From: Flavobacteriales bacterium | GTDB lineage: Bacteria > Bacteroidota > Bacteroidia > Flavobacteriales > UA16 | Assembly (NCBI GenBank): GCA_030831885.1 | Contig: JAURKF010000140.1 | Coordinates: 1 to 5,599, forward strand | Direction: 5' to 3' | DNA: 5,599 nucleotides | In this document: in pieces, positions 1 to 5,599 of the stretch | How positions within the stretch are numbered: position 1 is the stretch's first letter | Layout of the letters: every line of letters begins with the position of its first letter | Notes under the pieces: generated by a model | Database searches by the model: none | What the model saw: the letters and a program-made list of their open reading frames with translations, nothing else | Told to the model about the DNA's origin: nothing | Translations under genes and position numbers: made by a program

Positions 1-347
1 AAAGCCGCAGCGGCAACGATACCAGCGGCATCAATGTGAAAGGCACCATGCACTTCGTGAGCGCATCGCATGCGGTGCCTGTGCAGGTAAACTTGTACGA
101 TCGTTTGTTCAAGGTGGAAAATCCATCAGCCGAAGAAGGCGACTTCAAGAGCTACATCAACGAAAACAGTTTGCATGTAGTGACCAACGCGATGGCAGAA
201 CACGATTTGAGCAACGCGAAAGTGGGCGACAAATACCAGTTCATTCGATTGGGTTATTTCACGCCCGATCTTGACTCTACTTCAGACAAACTCATCTTCA
301 ATCGCACCGTGACGTTGAAAGACTCATGGGCTAAAGCCAACAAGTAA
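1..347 (+). CDS. glnS: Glutamine--tRNA ligase, C-terminal part (5' truncated)
   Basis: Cytosolic class I aminoacyl-tRNA synthetase that charges tRNA-Gln with glutamine. Only the last 114 codons are visible; the reading frame is already open at base 3 and the catalytic Rossmann core lies outside the window. The visible part is the end of the two-barrel anticodon-binding region. Family landmarks in order are an HFVSASHAVPV block, LYDRLFKVENP, QFIRLGYF, and the C-terminal FNRTVTLKDSWAK. In QFIRLGYF the Gln (237-239) and Arg (246-248) align with E. coli Gln517 and Arg520, which contact the anticodon, so the recognition site looks intact. The C-terminus ends at the usual place, a few residues after the WAK. 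The stop TAA is one base before the folB ATG, so the two genes are probably co-transcribed. The GTG at 36 is an internal codon and not a start. The identification is based on strong similarity recalled from E. coli GlnRS. Confidence 0.96.
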   Translation, partial: SRSGNDTSGINVKGTMHFVSASHAVPVQVNLYDRLFKVENPSAEEGDFKSYINENSLHVVTNAMAEHDLSNAKVGDKYQFIRLGYFTPDLDSTSDKLIFNRTVTLKDSWAKANK

Positions 348-348
348 G

Positions 349-714
349 ATGTCGCGCATTACGATCAATAACATACGCATGCACGCCTACCACGGCTGTT
401 GGGAAGAAGAAGCGATCATCGGCGGAGACTATGTTGTGGACGTTGCCCTCACCCTCGACTTCAGCGGAGCTGCTGCGGGTGATGATCTTTCTCAAACAGC
501 AGACTACGTGCTCGTGCGTGAAATAGTTTACCGCGAAATGGCCATTCGCGCCAAGCTCATTGAAACTGTTGCGCATCGTGTGGGTGACACTTTGCTCGAA
601 GCCCTTCCCATGGTCGAAAACGTTTGGGTACGCATCACGAAAGTGAACGCGCCGATGGGCGGTCAGGTGGAGAGTGTAAGCGTGGAGGTCGACTGCGCTC
701 GGTCCAAGGACTGA
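349..714 (+). CDS. folB: Dihydroneopterin aldolase
   Basis: Cytosolic enzyme of tetrahydrofolate synthesis that converts 7,8-dihydroneopterin to 6-hydroxymethyl-7,8-dihydropterin and glycolaldehyde. At 121 residues it has the usual length for a single-domain FolB, which forms an octamer of T-fold subunits. The family signatures are all present: YHGCWEEE followed by IGGDYVVDV (residues 14-32), DDLSQTADYVLV (45-56), LIETVAHRV (70-78), and RITKVNAPMGG (95-105). Against the S. aureus enzyme, Glu21, Tyr53, Glu72 and Lys98 correspond to the substrate and catalytic residues Glu22, Tyr54, Glu74 and Lys100, so the protein should be active. The ATG follows the glnS stop after a single base, with no Shine-Dalgarno sequence, which suggests translation coupled to glnS. 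The last codons and the stop lie in a stem-loop (697-716). The product family is near certain; accessory epimerase or oxygenase activity, known in some FolB proteins, cannot be judged. Confidence 0.95.
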   Translation: MSRITINNIRMHAYHGCWEEEAIIGGDYVVDVALTLDFSGAAAGDDLSQTADYVLVREIVYREMAIRAKLIETVAHRVGDTLLEALPMVENVWVRITKVNAPMGGQVESVSVEVDCARSKD

Positions 715-716
715 GC
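697..716 (+). repeat. Stem-loop over the folB stop codon
   Basis: Bases 697-704 (GCTCGGTC) pair with 709-716 (GACTGAGC) to give an 8-bp stem with one G-U wobble and a 4-base loop. The folB TGA (712-714) lies in the right arm. The left arm is repeated directly at 715-722, so an alternative pairing of the right arm with the second copy is conceivable. No run of T follows, so this is not a canonical intrinsic terminator. It could still mark the 3' end of the glnS-folB transcript or protect it. Chance is a real possibility in GC-rich coding sequence. Confidence 0.25.
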
Positions 717-930
717 TCGGTCACCGTAAAAAGGGCGAAGGATAAATCCCTAAGCATTAGTTAACTCATAGCTTACATCCGCGATGAAGCAAGAGCTACA
801 GCGGGCTTATTGCTACTTTGAACAATTAAAATAGCTGCATTTTCTCAAACCTTCATCCATAGTCCTCAGAGCATTCATAATGGCCTTGAGCCGGCTTTAT
901 GCGTACATTCGCCCGTCTAAATCTCGCGCT
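715..930 (+). other. Intergenic spacer between folB and the sugar operon
   Basis: 216 bases without a convincing gene. Any promoter for the downstream four-gene set should lie here, since this is the only sizeable gap upstream of it. I looked for the Bacteroidota -33 TTTG / -7 TAnnTTTG pair and for sigma70-like boxes. Only weak partial matches occur (TAGCTTAC near 769, TACTTTGA near 814), and I do not assign a promoter. An in-frame ATG at 880 would add 17 residues to the downstream SDR protein, but that extension (MALSRLYAYIRPSKSRA) precedes the normal MKVFVTGG start of the fold and is more likely untranslated leader. No tRNA cloverleaf, riboswitch or Rho-independent terminator with a T-tract was seen. 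Small symmetric elements are listed separately. Confidence 0.6.
751..775. promoter_or_regulatory. Imperfect dyad, possible operator
   Basis: TAAGC (751-755) and GCTTA (771-775) form an inverted repeat with a 15-base interior. Nested inside is the palindrome AGTTAACT (759-766), whose centre is about half a base from that of the outer repeat. The layout resembles a binding site for a dimeric regulator, and its place upstream of the sugar operon makes this possible. No regulator gene is in view, the arms are short, and the region is AT-rich, so chance is a serious alternative. Confidence 0.15.
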
Positions 931-1899
931 ATGAAAGTATTCGTTACCGGCGGTGCCGGATTCATCGGATCGCACCTGACTGAACGTTTAATTGCCGAAG
1001 GACATGAGGTGCACATTTTCGATAATCTGCACCGCAATGCCATCAAATATTCGTCGATACTCGAACATCCTTCTGTGAAATTTACCCAAGGTGACATTCT
1101 GGATAAAGATCAATTGAAAGAAGCGATGCAAGGAGCTGAAATGGTCTTTCATATGGCGGCAATTGCCGGAGTGAGCAATTACTATAATTTCCCGGCAAAG
1201 ACCCTTAAAGTAAACCTGATCGGCACCTACAACGTGCTGGAATGCATGGTTGAGCTTGGTGTTAAGCGCATTTTCGACATGAGCACCAGCGAAACGTTTG
1301 GAACCGATGCAGTAGAGGTAGATGAAGAATCGTATCAGCGTATTGGTCCACCGCAAGACAAACGTTGGTGCTATGCAGGCAGTAAAATTGGTGGCGAACA
1401 ACTCATCTTCCGATACAGTGAAGAATACGGATGGACAAGTACAATCATTCGCCCCTTCAATATTTATGGCCCGCGCCAAATTGGTGAAGGTGCTATTGCC
1501 AATTTCTGCAAGAATGTTCTCGAAAAAAAGGATTTGCGCATCGAAGGCAGCGGCATGGCAATCCGCTCATGGTGCTACATTACGGATTTCATCGATGCGT
1601 TGATGGCTATTTTCAATAAGCCGCATCAAGGACCAGAATGTTTCAACGTGGGCAATCCATGGGCTATTGCCACCACGGTTAGTCTGGGAGAAGAAGTAAT
1701 TCGCGCCGCCGGAGAGATGGAAGGAAGCCCCTCGCCTTCCAAAATTGATTTTGTTCCCATGGATTTTACAGAAATTCGCGTGCGCTATCCCAAGGTAAAT
1801 AAATTACGAGATATGTATGGATGGCAGCCAAAGGTTAACCTTGCGCAAGGAGTATTCAACACACTAAAATGGTTCAAAGAGCAGTATGAAGAAAATTAG
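931..1899 (+). CDS. NAD-dependent extended-SDR nucleotide-sugar enzyme (ArnA-decarboxylase/UXS/epimerase-like)
   Basis: Predicted cytosolic enzyme acting on a nucleotide-activated sugar through transient oxidation at C4. The start at 931 places the Rossmann motif TGGAGFIG at residues 6-13, as is normal. The ATG at 880 would add an atypical 17-residue leader. The protein has 322 residues, the usual extended-SDR length. Landmarks: Asp31 at the end of beta-2 (IFDN), HMAA (74-77), STSE (118-121), RWCYAGSK with Tyr148 and Lys152 (the YxxxK dyad), RPFNIYGPRQ (174-183), IRSWCYITD (211-219), and GWQP near the end. Compared with E. coli ArnA decarboxylase, Thr119, Ser120, Glu121, Tyr148, Lys152 and Arg285 align with Thr432, Ser433, Glu434, Tyr463, Lys467 and Arg619. 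The RWxYxxSK context also matches ArnA. This favours a UDP-uronate decarboxylase, but 4,6-dehydratases of the LegB type also have STSE and a similar RPFN(T/I)YGPRQ, and a 4-epimerase cannot be excluded. Its end overlaps the next gene by 14 bases. The family is certain; the reaction is an inference. Confidence 0.9.
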   Translation: MKVFVTGGAGFIGSHLTERLIAEGHEVHIFDNLHRNAIKYSSILEHPSVKFTQGDILDKDQLKEAMQGAEMVFHMAAIAGVSNYYNFPAKTLKVNLIGTYNVLECMVELGVKRIFDMSTSETFGTDAVEVDEESYQRIGPPQDKRWCYAGSKIGGEQLIFRYSEEYGWTSTIIRPFNIYGPRQIGEGAIANFCKNVLEKKDLRIEGSGMAIRSWCYITDFIDALMAIFNKPHQGPECFNVGNPWAIATTVSLGEEVIRAAGEMEGSPSPSKIDFVPMDFTEIRVRYPKVNKLRDMYGWQPKVNLAQGVFNTLKWFKEQYEEN

Positions 1900-3160
1900 T
1901 GTAGTCGGCTTTGGTAAGATTGGGCAGGCTATTGTAGCCAACATGCTGAAGCATGGAATTACCGTTATTGCCGTCGATATAAATCCGGAGTTGCATCGCG
2001 TTTTTGCCGATGGCAAGTACGAAAGCAACGAACCCGGATTGTCCGATGTTCTTACCTCCTCTTTTGCATCGGGACAATTAATCATTACAAACGATTTTTC
2101 TCAAGTACATGATAGTGCAGCGGTCATCGTTGCCATTCCATTGCTTGTTGATCAACAAAAGAATATACTTGATGAGCCATTTCTGAATTGCTTTCGTGAA
2201 CTGGCTCCTCATTTCAACAACAATGTTCTCATTGTTATTGAAACATCCATACCCGTTGGTTATGGAAGAGAAGTAGTGGTGCCGGCCATTGAATCGAAAG
2301 GAAAGAAGCATGGAACCGACTTCTTGCTTGTTCACAGTCCGGAACGTATCAAGAGCGGAACTATGCTCGAGCAACTGCTCCGCACACCAAAGGTTATTGG
2401 CGGAGTTTCGCCTGAGGCCACGCAAAAGGCACTTGAAATTTATCAGTGGTTTTTTGATCGTTCACTCATTCATATCGTGGACAGCATCGAAGCCGCCGAA
2501 ATGGTGAAGCTTGCGGGTATGGCATATCGAGATGTCAATATTGCATTGTCGAATCAATTGGCTATGTTCTCCAATCGAATCGGGGTCAGTTTTGCCGACC
2601 TCATTCCACTCATCAACACCGACGGAGAAGCCTACTTGCTTCAGCCCGGAATTGGTGTGGGAGGCCACTGCACTCCGGTCTATCCATACTTTCTGATAAA
2701 TAACTTTAAGGAAGCGGGACTCGACTTTGCACTTGCTTCACGCAGTCGCGTAATCAATGATGAAATGGCTGCCTATGCAGTTGCGCTGGCCTCCATGTAT
2801 GCGCATAATAAAACAGCCCTCATACTGGGATTGAGCTTCCGACCCAACCTAAAAGAAGATACATTCAGCACGAGCTATTTGCTGCGCGATGCGTTGCAAA
2901 AAAACAATTTCAATGTTCAATTGCACGACACAGAATTTTCTAATTCGGAAATAGAGAATAAGGGATTTGTAGCAGCAGACGATGTCTATGCAAGTGGCGC
3001 TGAATTAGTCTTTTTGGTTACTATGCACAAGGAGTACAAGAGTCTGGATTACACAAAGCTTCACGCTGCCGGTGTGCGCGTGCTCATTGACGGACGCAAT
3101 CAACTCAACAAACAACATGTAGAACAAGCCGGTATTCGTTATATCGGCATTGGACGATAA
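1886..3160 (+). CDS. Nucleotide-sugar C6 dehydrogenase (UDP-Glc/GDP-Man dehydrogenase family), atypical active site
   Basis: Predicted cytosolic NAD-dependent enzyme; the family oxidises C6 of an NDP-hexose to the uronic acid in two steps. The 424 residues form the usual three parts: an N-terminal Rossmann domain with GFGKIG (8-13) and Asp31, a central helical domain, and a C-terminal UDP-binding domain from about residue 305. Landmarks are ETSIPVGYG (119-127), HSPERIKSG (150-158), EAAEMVKLAGMAYRDVNIAL (202-221), and GVGGHCTPVYPYFL (257-270). Lys208 and the nucleophile Cys262 are kept. Met212 sits where the family has Asn (Asn208 in S. pyogenes UGDH), and Tyr266 sits where it has Asp (Asp264). 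The canonical K..N..D.RESP motif appears as FRPNLKEDTFSTS (318-330). I recall similar VYP and YR..VKE patterns in some uncharacterised dehydrogenases, so this is probably a distinct subfamily and not a decayed gene. Overall it is WecC/WbpA-like more than Ugd-like; the substrate is unknown. The ATG lies inside the SDR 3' end (14-base overlap), suggesting translational coupling. Confidence 0.92.
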   Translation: MKKISVVGFGKIGQAIVANMLKHGITVIAVDINPELHRVFADGKYESNEPGLSDVLTSSFASGQLIITNDFSQVHDSAAVIVAIPLLVDQQKNILDEPFLNCFRELAPHFNNNVLIVIETSIPVGYGREVVVPAIESKGKKHGTDFLLVHSPERIKSGTMLEQLLRTPKVIGGVSPEATQKALEIYQWFFDRSLIHIVDSIEAAEMVKLAGMAYRDVNIALSNQLAMFSNRIGVSFADLIPLINTDGEAYLLQPGIGVGGHCTPVYPYFLINNFKEAGLDFALASRSRVINDEMAAYAVALASMYAHNKTALILGLSFRPNLKEDTFSTSYLLRDALQKNNFNVQLHDTEFSNSEIENKGFVAADDVYASGAELVFLVTMHKEYKSLDYTKLHAAGVRVLIDGRNQLNKQHVEQAGIRYIGIGR

Positions 3161-3168
3161 CCTTCGCC

Positions 3169-4299
3169 ATGATACCAATTGCGAAACCATACCTGAACGA
3201 GCAAGACGCGCAAGCTGCCTACGACACCATCATGTCGGGCTGGATTACTCAGGGGCCGCGCGTGCAAGAATTCGAAGAAAAATTTGCAGCCTACACAGGA
3301 GCCAAACACGCCGTAGCTGTAAGCAATTGTACTACAGGCCTGCATTTGGCAATGATAGTAGCAGGCATACAACAAGGCGATGAAGTTATTTGCCCAAGCA
3401 TGAGTTATATCGCTACTGCAAATAGTATCATGTATGTGGGCGCAACTCCCGTTTTTGCAGAGGTTCATCCGGAGACATACAACTTGGATGTGAACGATGT
3501 TGAACGTCGCATCACATCCAAGACGAAAGCAATTTTGCTCGTGCATCAAATTGGGATGCCGGCTGACATTGATGCATTTGCCGCACTTTGCAAGAAGCAC
3601 CATTTGTTACTTATCGAAGACGCAGCATGTGCAGCGGGCTCATCCTACAAGGGAAAGAAAATTGGCTGTCATTCTGATTTAGTGTGTTTCTCGTTCCATC
3701 CCAGGAAAGTAATCAGCACAGGAGATGGCGGCATGGTTACAACCAACAATGATGCATACGCAGAGCGCATGAAACTGCTTCGTCAGCATGGCATGAGCGT
3801 AAATGCGGGTGCACGACATGGAGCAACGAAAATAATTTTCGAAGATCATCTGGAAGTGGCATACAACTATCGTATGACCGACATTCAGGCCGCAGTGGGA
3901 ATACAACAATTGGCCAAACTCGATTGGATTGTAGAGGAACGCAGAAAAATTGCCGCTCGCTATTTGAGCGAACTTTCCGACATTGAATGTATTCGTTTGC
4001 CTCGCGAAGAAGAAGGATATTTCACCAATTGGCAATCGTTCAGTATCTATTTAAAAGAAAACGCACCTATTTCGCGCAATGAATTGATGCAAGCCCTGCT
4101 CGATCGAGGTGTAGCTTCGCGAAGAGGTGTTATGACTTCGCATCGCGAAACAGCATACAAAGAACATTGTGTCGGTCTATCCCTTCCACGCACAGAGGAA
4201 GCCTGTGATCGCAGTATCATTATACCGTTGTATGTGCCGATGTCATCGGAAGAAATCACTACTGTGATTTCTGAATTACGCGCGCTTTTAAAAGCCTAA
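3169..4299 (+). CDS. DegT/DnrJ/EryC1/StrS-family sugar aminotransferase (ArnB-like)
   Basis: PLP-dependent, fold-type I aminotransferase predicted to add an amino group, usually from glutamate, to a keto group of an NDP-sugar in the cytosol. It has 376 residues, a standard length. Motifs in order: SGWITQGP (23-30), SNCTTGLHL (52-60; cofactor phosphate contact), GDEVICPSMSYIATAN (70-85), GATPVFAEV (91-99), IEDAAC (149-154; Asp151 pairs with the pyridine N), SFHPRK (175-180; Lys180 forms the internal aldimine), GDGGM (185-189), YNYRMTDIQAA (232-242), and RRGVM..HRETAY (318-330). No key residue is missing. SGWIT.GP, the PADIDA stretch (131-136) and the closing block SLPRTEEA (338-345) also match E. 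coli ArnB, but these are shared across the family, so 4-amino versus 3-amino specificity cannot be read. The gene starts 8 bases after the dehydrogenase stop and ends 4 bases before the glycosyltransferase start, with no Shine-Dalgarno. It probably aminates the keto product of the upstream SDR and dehydrogenase. Confidence 0.93.
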   Translation: MIPIAKPYLNEQDAQAAYDTIMSGWITQGPRVQEFEEKFAAYTGAKHAVAVSNCTTGLHLAMIVAGIQQGDEVICPSMSYIATANSIMYVGATPVFAEVHPETYNLDVNDVERRITSKTKAILLVHQIGMPADIDAFAALCKKHHLLLIEDAACAAGSSYKGKKIGCHSDLVCFSFHPRKVISTGDGGMVTTNNDAYAERMKLLRQHGMSVNAGARHGATKIIFEDHLEVAYNYRMTDIQAAVGIQQLAKLDWIVEERRKIAARYLSELSDIECIRLPREEEGYFTNWQSFSIYLKENAPISRNELMQALLDRGVASRRGVMTSHRETAYKEHCVGLSLPRTEEACDRSIIIPLYVPMSSEEITTVISELRALLKA

Positions 4300-4303
4300 A
4301 GCC

Positions 4304-5599
4304 ATGAATCTTCTGCACAGTATTCATCTTCCTAAACGAACGCTGATACGCTGGTTTGCAGGGGTACTTATTGTAAAGATTGCATGGCTCGTCGTATTTA
4401 CCCTTTTGCGCAATCCGGATTGGAAGGAATCGCTCGAAGTGGGTGTAATTGGTCTGTACACCGGCGATAGCAAAACATACTATAAGCCGCTTGAATACCT
4501 CGTTAATACAGGAACTTACTATGGCGCATGCCGTATGCCGGGACTGCTGCCGGTTTATTTTCCGCTTCGCCTTTTTCTCGACCCGGTAAATGCACAACAG
4601 GTTGTAGTCCTTCTTCAGGTGATATTAGAAAGTATTGCGTGCGTTTTACTTGGAATAGTTGGCGCACGCATTTATAATTCAGCCCGATGTTTCCAAATCA
4701 TCCTTGTATTGAGCTGTATTACCACTTTTGTAACTATCCGCAATGTGTTTCTGCTTTCAGATAGCTTTTGTATATCCGCACTGATTCTTTCAGTTTACTT
4801 CATCACCAATTACATTCTTTCACAGCGACCACGGCAACTGCTCTTCGCGGGAATATTTATTGCCTGGGCGATTTTTCTGAGGCAAATCAGTTTACTGGCA
4901 CTATTCATTTTATTACTCATTCTGTGTGTCCATTGGTGGAGTAACCGCAAACGAATTCTCCTGGCAGGCTTCTACTTTTTATTACCCTTGATTCTTTCTC
5001 TCGCTGCATGGACTCTAAGGAATCGGATTACCTATCATCGCACCATTGTTCTTGTTCCACCGCTAGAGGAATGCATGTATGAGTACACACCCGAAGCGGC
5101 TGAAATACGCAATTTGATTATTACTCTCGGAGAAGATTTTCAACCTTGGTCTGTTGGTGGTGGTGCGTATTGGTTTTTCCAGCAAAAGTCGACCGATACA
5201 TCGACATCGCCCTTTGGTGAAAAACACTTCACCACCATCATGGGATCACAGGAGCTCGAAAACCTTCGCACGGACTATCGCCAATGGGCAAATGATTCCG
5301 TGTCCACAGAGTTGCGTGATTCCATCGCTCAATCCATTGTGAGTCGAGCCCGTTTGTATTCAACCAGTTTCATAAAAGAACACCCGTTGCAATATCACAT
5401 TGGCAACCGAATTCTATTCGCGCGTAATTTTTTCTTCCCATCGCGAATTGACGATATTCCATTTCCTCCTCATGCCGCAATGAATGCGGCTCATAAGCTA
5501 ATCAAGATCTGGAGTTTACTCTCACTATGGATGGTAAATGCGCTATCAATACTTCTTGTTGTTTACGTGATTCTAACAAGAAAGTGGAGTCATTTTCTG
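4304..5599 (+). CDS. Polytopic membrane protein, probable GT-C (PMT/ArnT-like) glycosyltransferase, 3' truncated
   Basis: Open reading frame of 432 codons running off the right edge without a stop. The ATG is 4 bases after the aminotransferase TAA. Hydrophobic segments, judged by eye, are at about residues 13-35, 80-92 (short, perhaps re-entrant), 97-122, 130-147, 148-172, 178-193, 195-212, 217-236 and 410-435. A soluble region of about 170 residues (237-405) lies before the last. After the first helix comes YTGDSKTYY with Asp55, then a TYYGACRMPGLLPVYFPL stretch (71-88). This is the 'GDS..Y....L...G.Y....R.PG.P' pattern of GT39/PMT_2 and related GT-C transferases, in which an acidic residue of the first external loop is catalytic. 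LLSDSF (150-155) and FLRQIS (191-196) also fit that family. Such enzymes use a polyprenyl-phosphate sugar at the outer face of the inner membrane. Its place after three sugar-nucleotide genes supports transfer of their product. The acceptor and sugar are unknown, and a non-catalytic membrane protein is possible. GC is lower than in glnS-folB. Confidence 0.75.
   Translation, partial: MNLLHSIHLPKRTLIRWFAGVLIVKIAWLVVFTLLRNPDWKESLEVGVIGLYTGDSKTYYKPLEYLVNTGTYYGACRMPGLLPVYFPLRLFLDPVNAQQVVVLLQVILESIACVLLGIVGARIYNSARCFQIILVLSCITTFVTIRNVFLLSDSFCISALILSVYFITNYILSQRPRQLLFAGIFIAWAIFLRQISLLALFILLLILCVHWWSNRKRILLAGFYFLLPLILSLAAWTLRNRITYHRTIVLVPPLEECMYEYTPEAAEIRNLIITLGEDFQPWSVGGGAYWFFQQKSTDTSTSPFGEKHFTTIMGSQELENLRTDYRQWANDSVSTELRDSIAQSIVSRARLYSTSFIKEHPLQYHIGNRILFARNFFFPSRIDDIPFPPHAAMNAAHKLIKIWSLLSLWMVNALSILLVVYVILTRKWSHFL

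Noticed and set aside
880..930. Upstream in-frame ATG that would lengthen the SDR enzyme by 17 residues
   Set aside because: The Rossmann strand MKVFVTGGAGFIG normally begins at the N-terminus; the extra residues look like translated leader and have no family counterpart.
715..930. Possible tRNA, small RNA or riboswitch in the spacer
   Set aside because: No cloverleaf, T-loop consensus or known aptamer core was found by eye; only short symmetric stretches are present.
988..1479. 163-codon open frame on the minus strand
   Set aside because: It lies wholly opposite the SDR gene, whose frame has clear family motifs; the translated product shows no recognisable domain.
3139..3603. 154-codon open frame on the minus strand
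   Set aside because: Shadow of the aminotransferase gene; Cys- and His-rich translation without family features.
4259..4597. 112-codon open frame on the minus strand
   Set aside because: It opposes the start of the membrane-protein gene, whose hydrophobic pattern and position in the operon are convincing.
5474..5490. Perfect 6-bp inverted repeat GCCGCA/TGCGGC with a 5-base loop
   Set aside because: It lies inside the glycosyltransferase coding frame and has no following T-tract; it reflects a repeated His-Ala-Ala type codon pattern and is probably chance.
1..5599. CRISPR array, insertion sequence, toxin-antitoxin or phage-defence module
   Set aside because: No spaced repeats, transposase motifs, terminal inverted repeats or defence domains were seen; every long frame is explained by housekeeping or sugar-metabolism families.

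Overview
The window looks like a chromosomal segment of a Bacteroidota-type bacterium. The basis is a glutaminyl-tRNA synthetase with folB directly behind it, moderate GC (about 55% in a sampled line near the left end, about 43% in a sampled line near 5,000), and starts without Shine-Dalgarno sequences. This assignment is an inference from gene content and style. All genes lie on the + strand and no credible minus-strand gene was seen.

Left part (1-714): the C-terminal 114 codons of glnS, then complete folB one base after the glnS stop. Both are housekeeping genes (translation and folate synthesis). A short non-coding stretch (715-930) follows. It holds no RNA gene or convincing promoter, but it has a small hairpin at the folB stop and an imperfect dyad at 751-775.

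Right part (931-5599): a tightly packed, probably co-transcribed set of four carbohydrate genes. They are an extended-SDR nucleotide-sugar enzyme, a UDP-glucose/GDP-mannose dehydrogenase family enzyme (14-base overlap with the SDR), a DegT/ArnB-type PLP sugar aminotransferase (8-base gap), and a multi-spanning membrane protein with the layout of a GT-C (PMT/ArnT-like) glycosyltransferase (4-base gap). The last gene is open at the right edge.

Taken together the set reads as 'make an oxidised, then aminated, activated sugar and transfer it at the membrane'. The SDR carries the residues that ArnA uses for UDP-glucuronate decarboxylation, so the logic of the enterobacterial Ara4N pathway (Ugd, ArnA decarboxylase, ArnB, ArnT) is a reasonable working model. 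An O-antigen or exopolysaccharide amino sugar is the main alternative. The dehydrogenase is atypical: it keeps the family's catalytic Cys and Lys but has Met and Tyr where the conserved Asn and Asp normally sit, and its C-terminal 'K..N..D.RESP' motif is replaced. That is the most interesting observation here.
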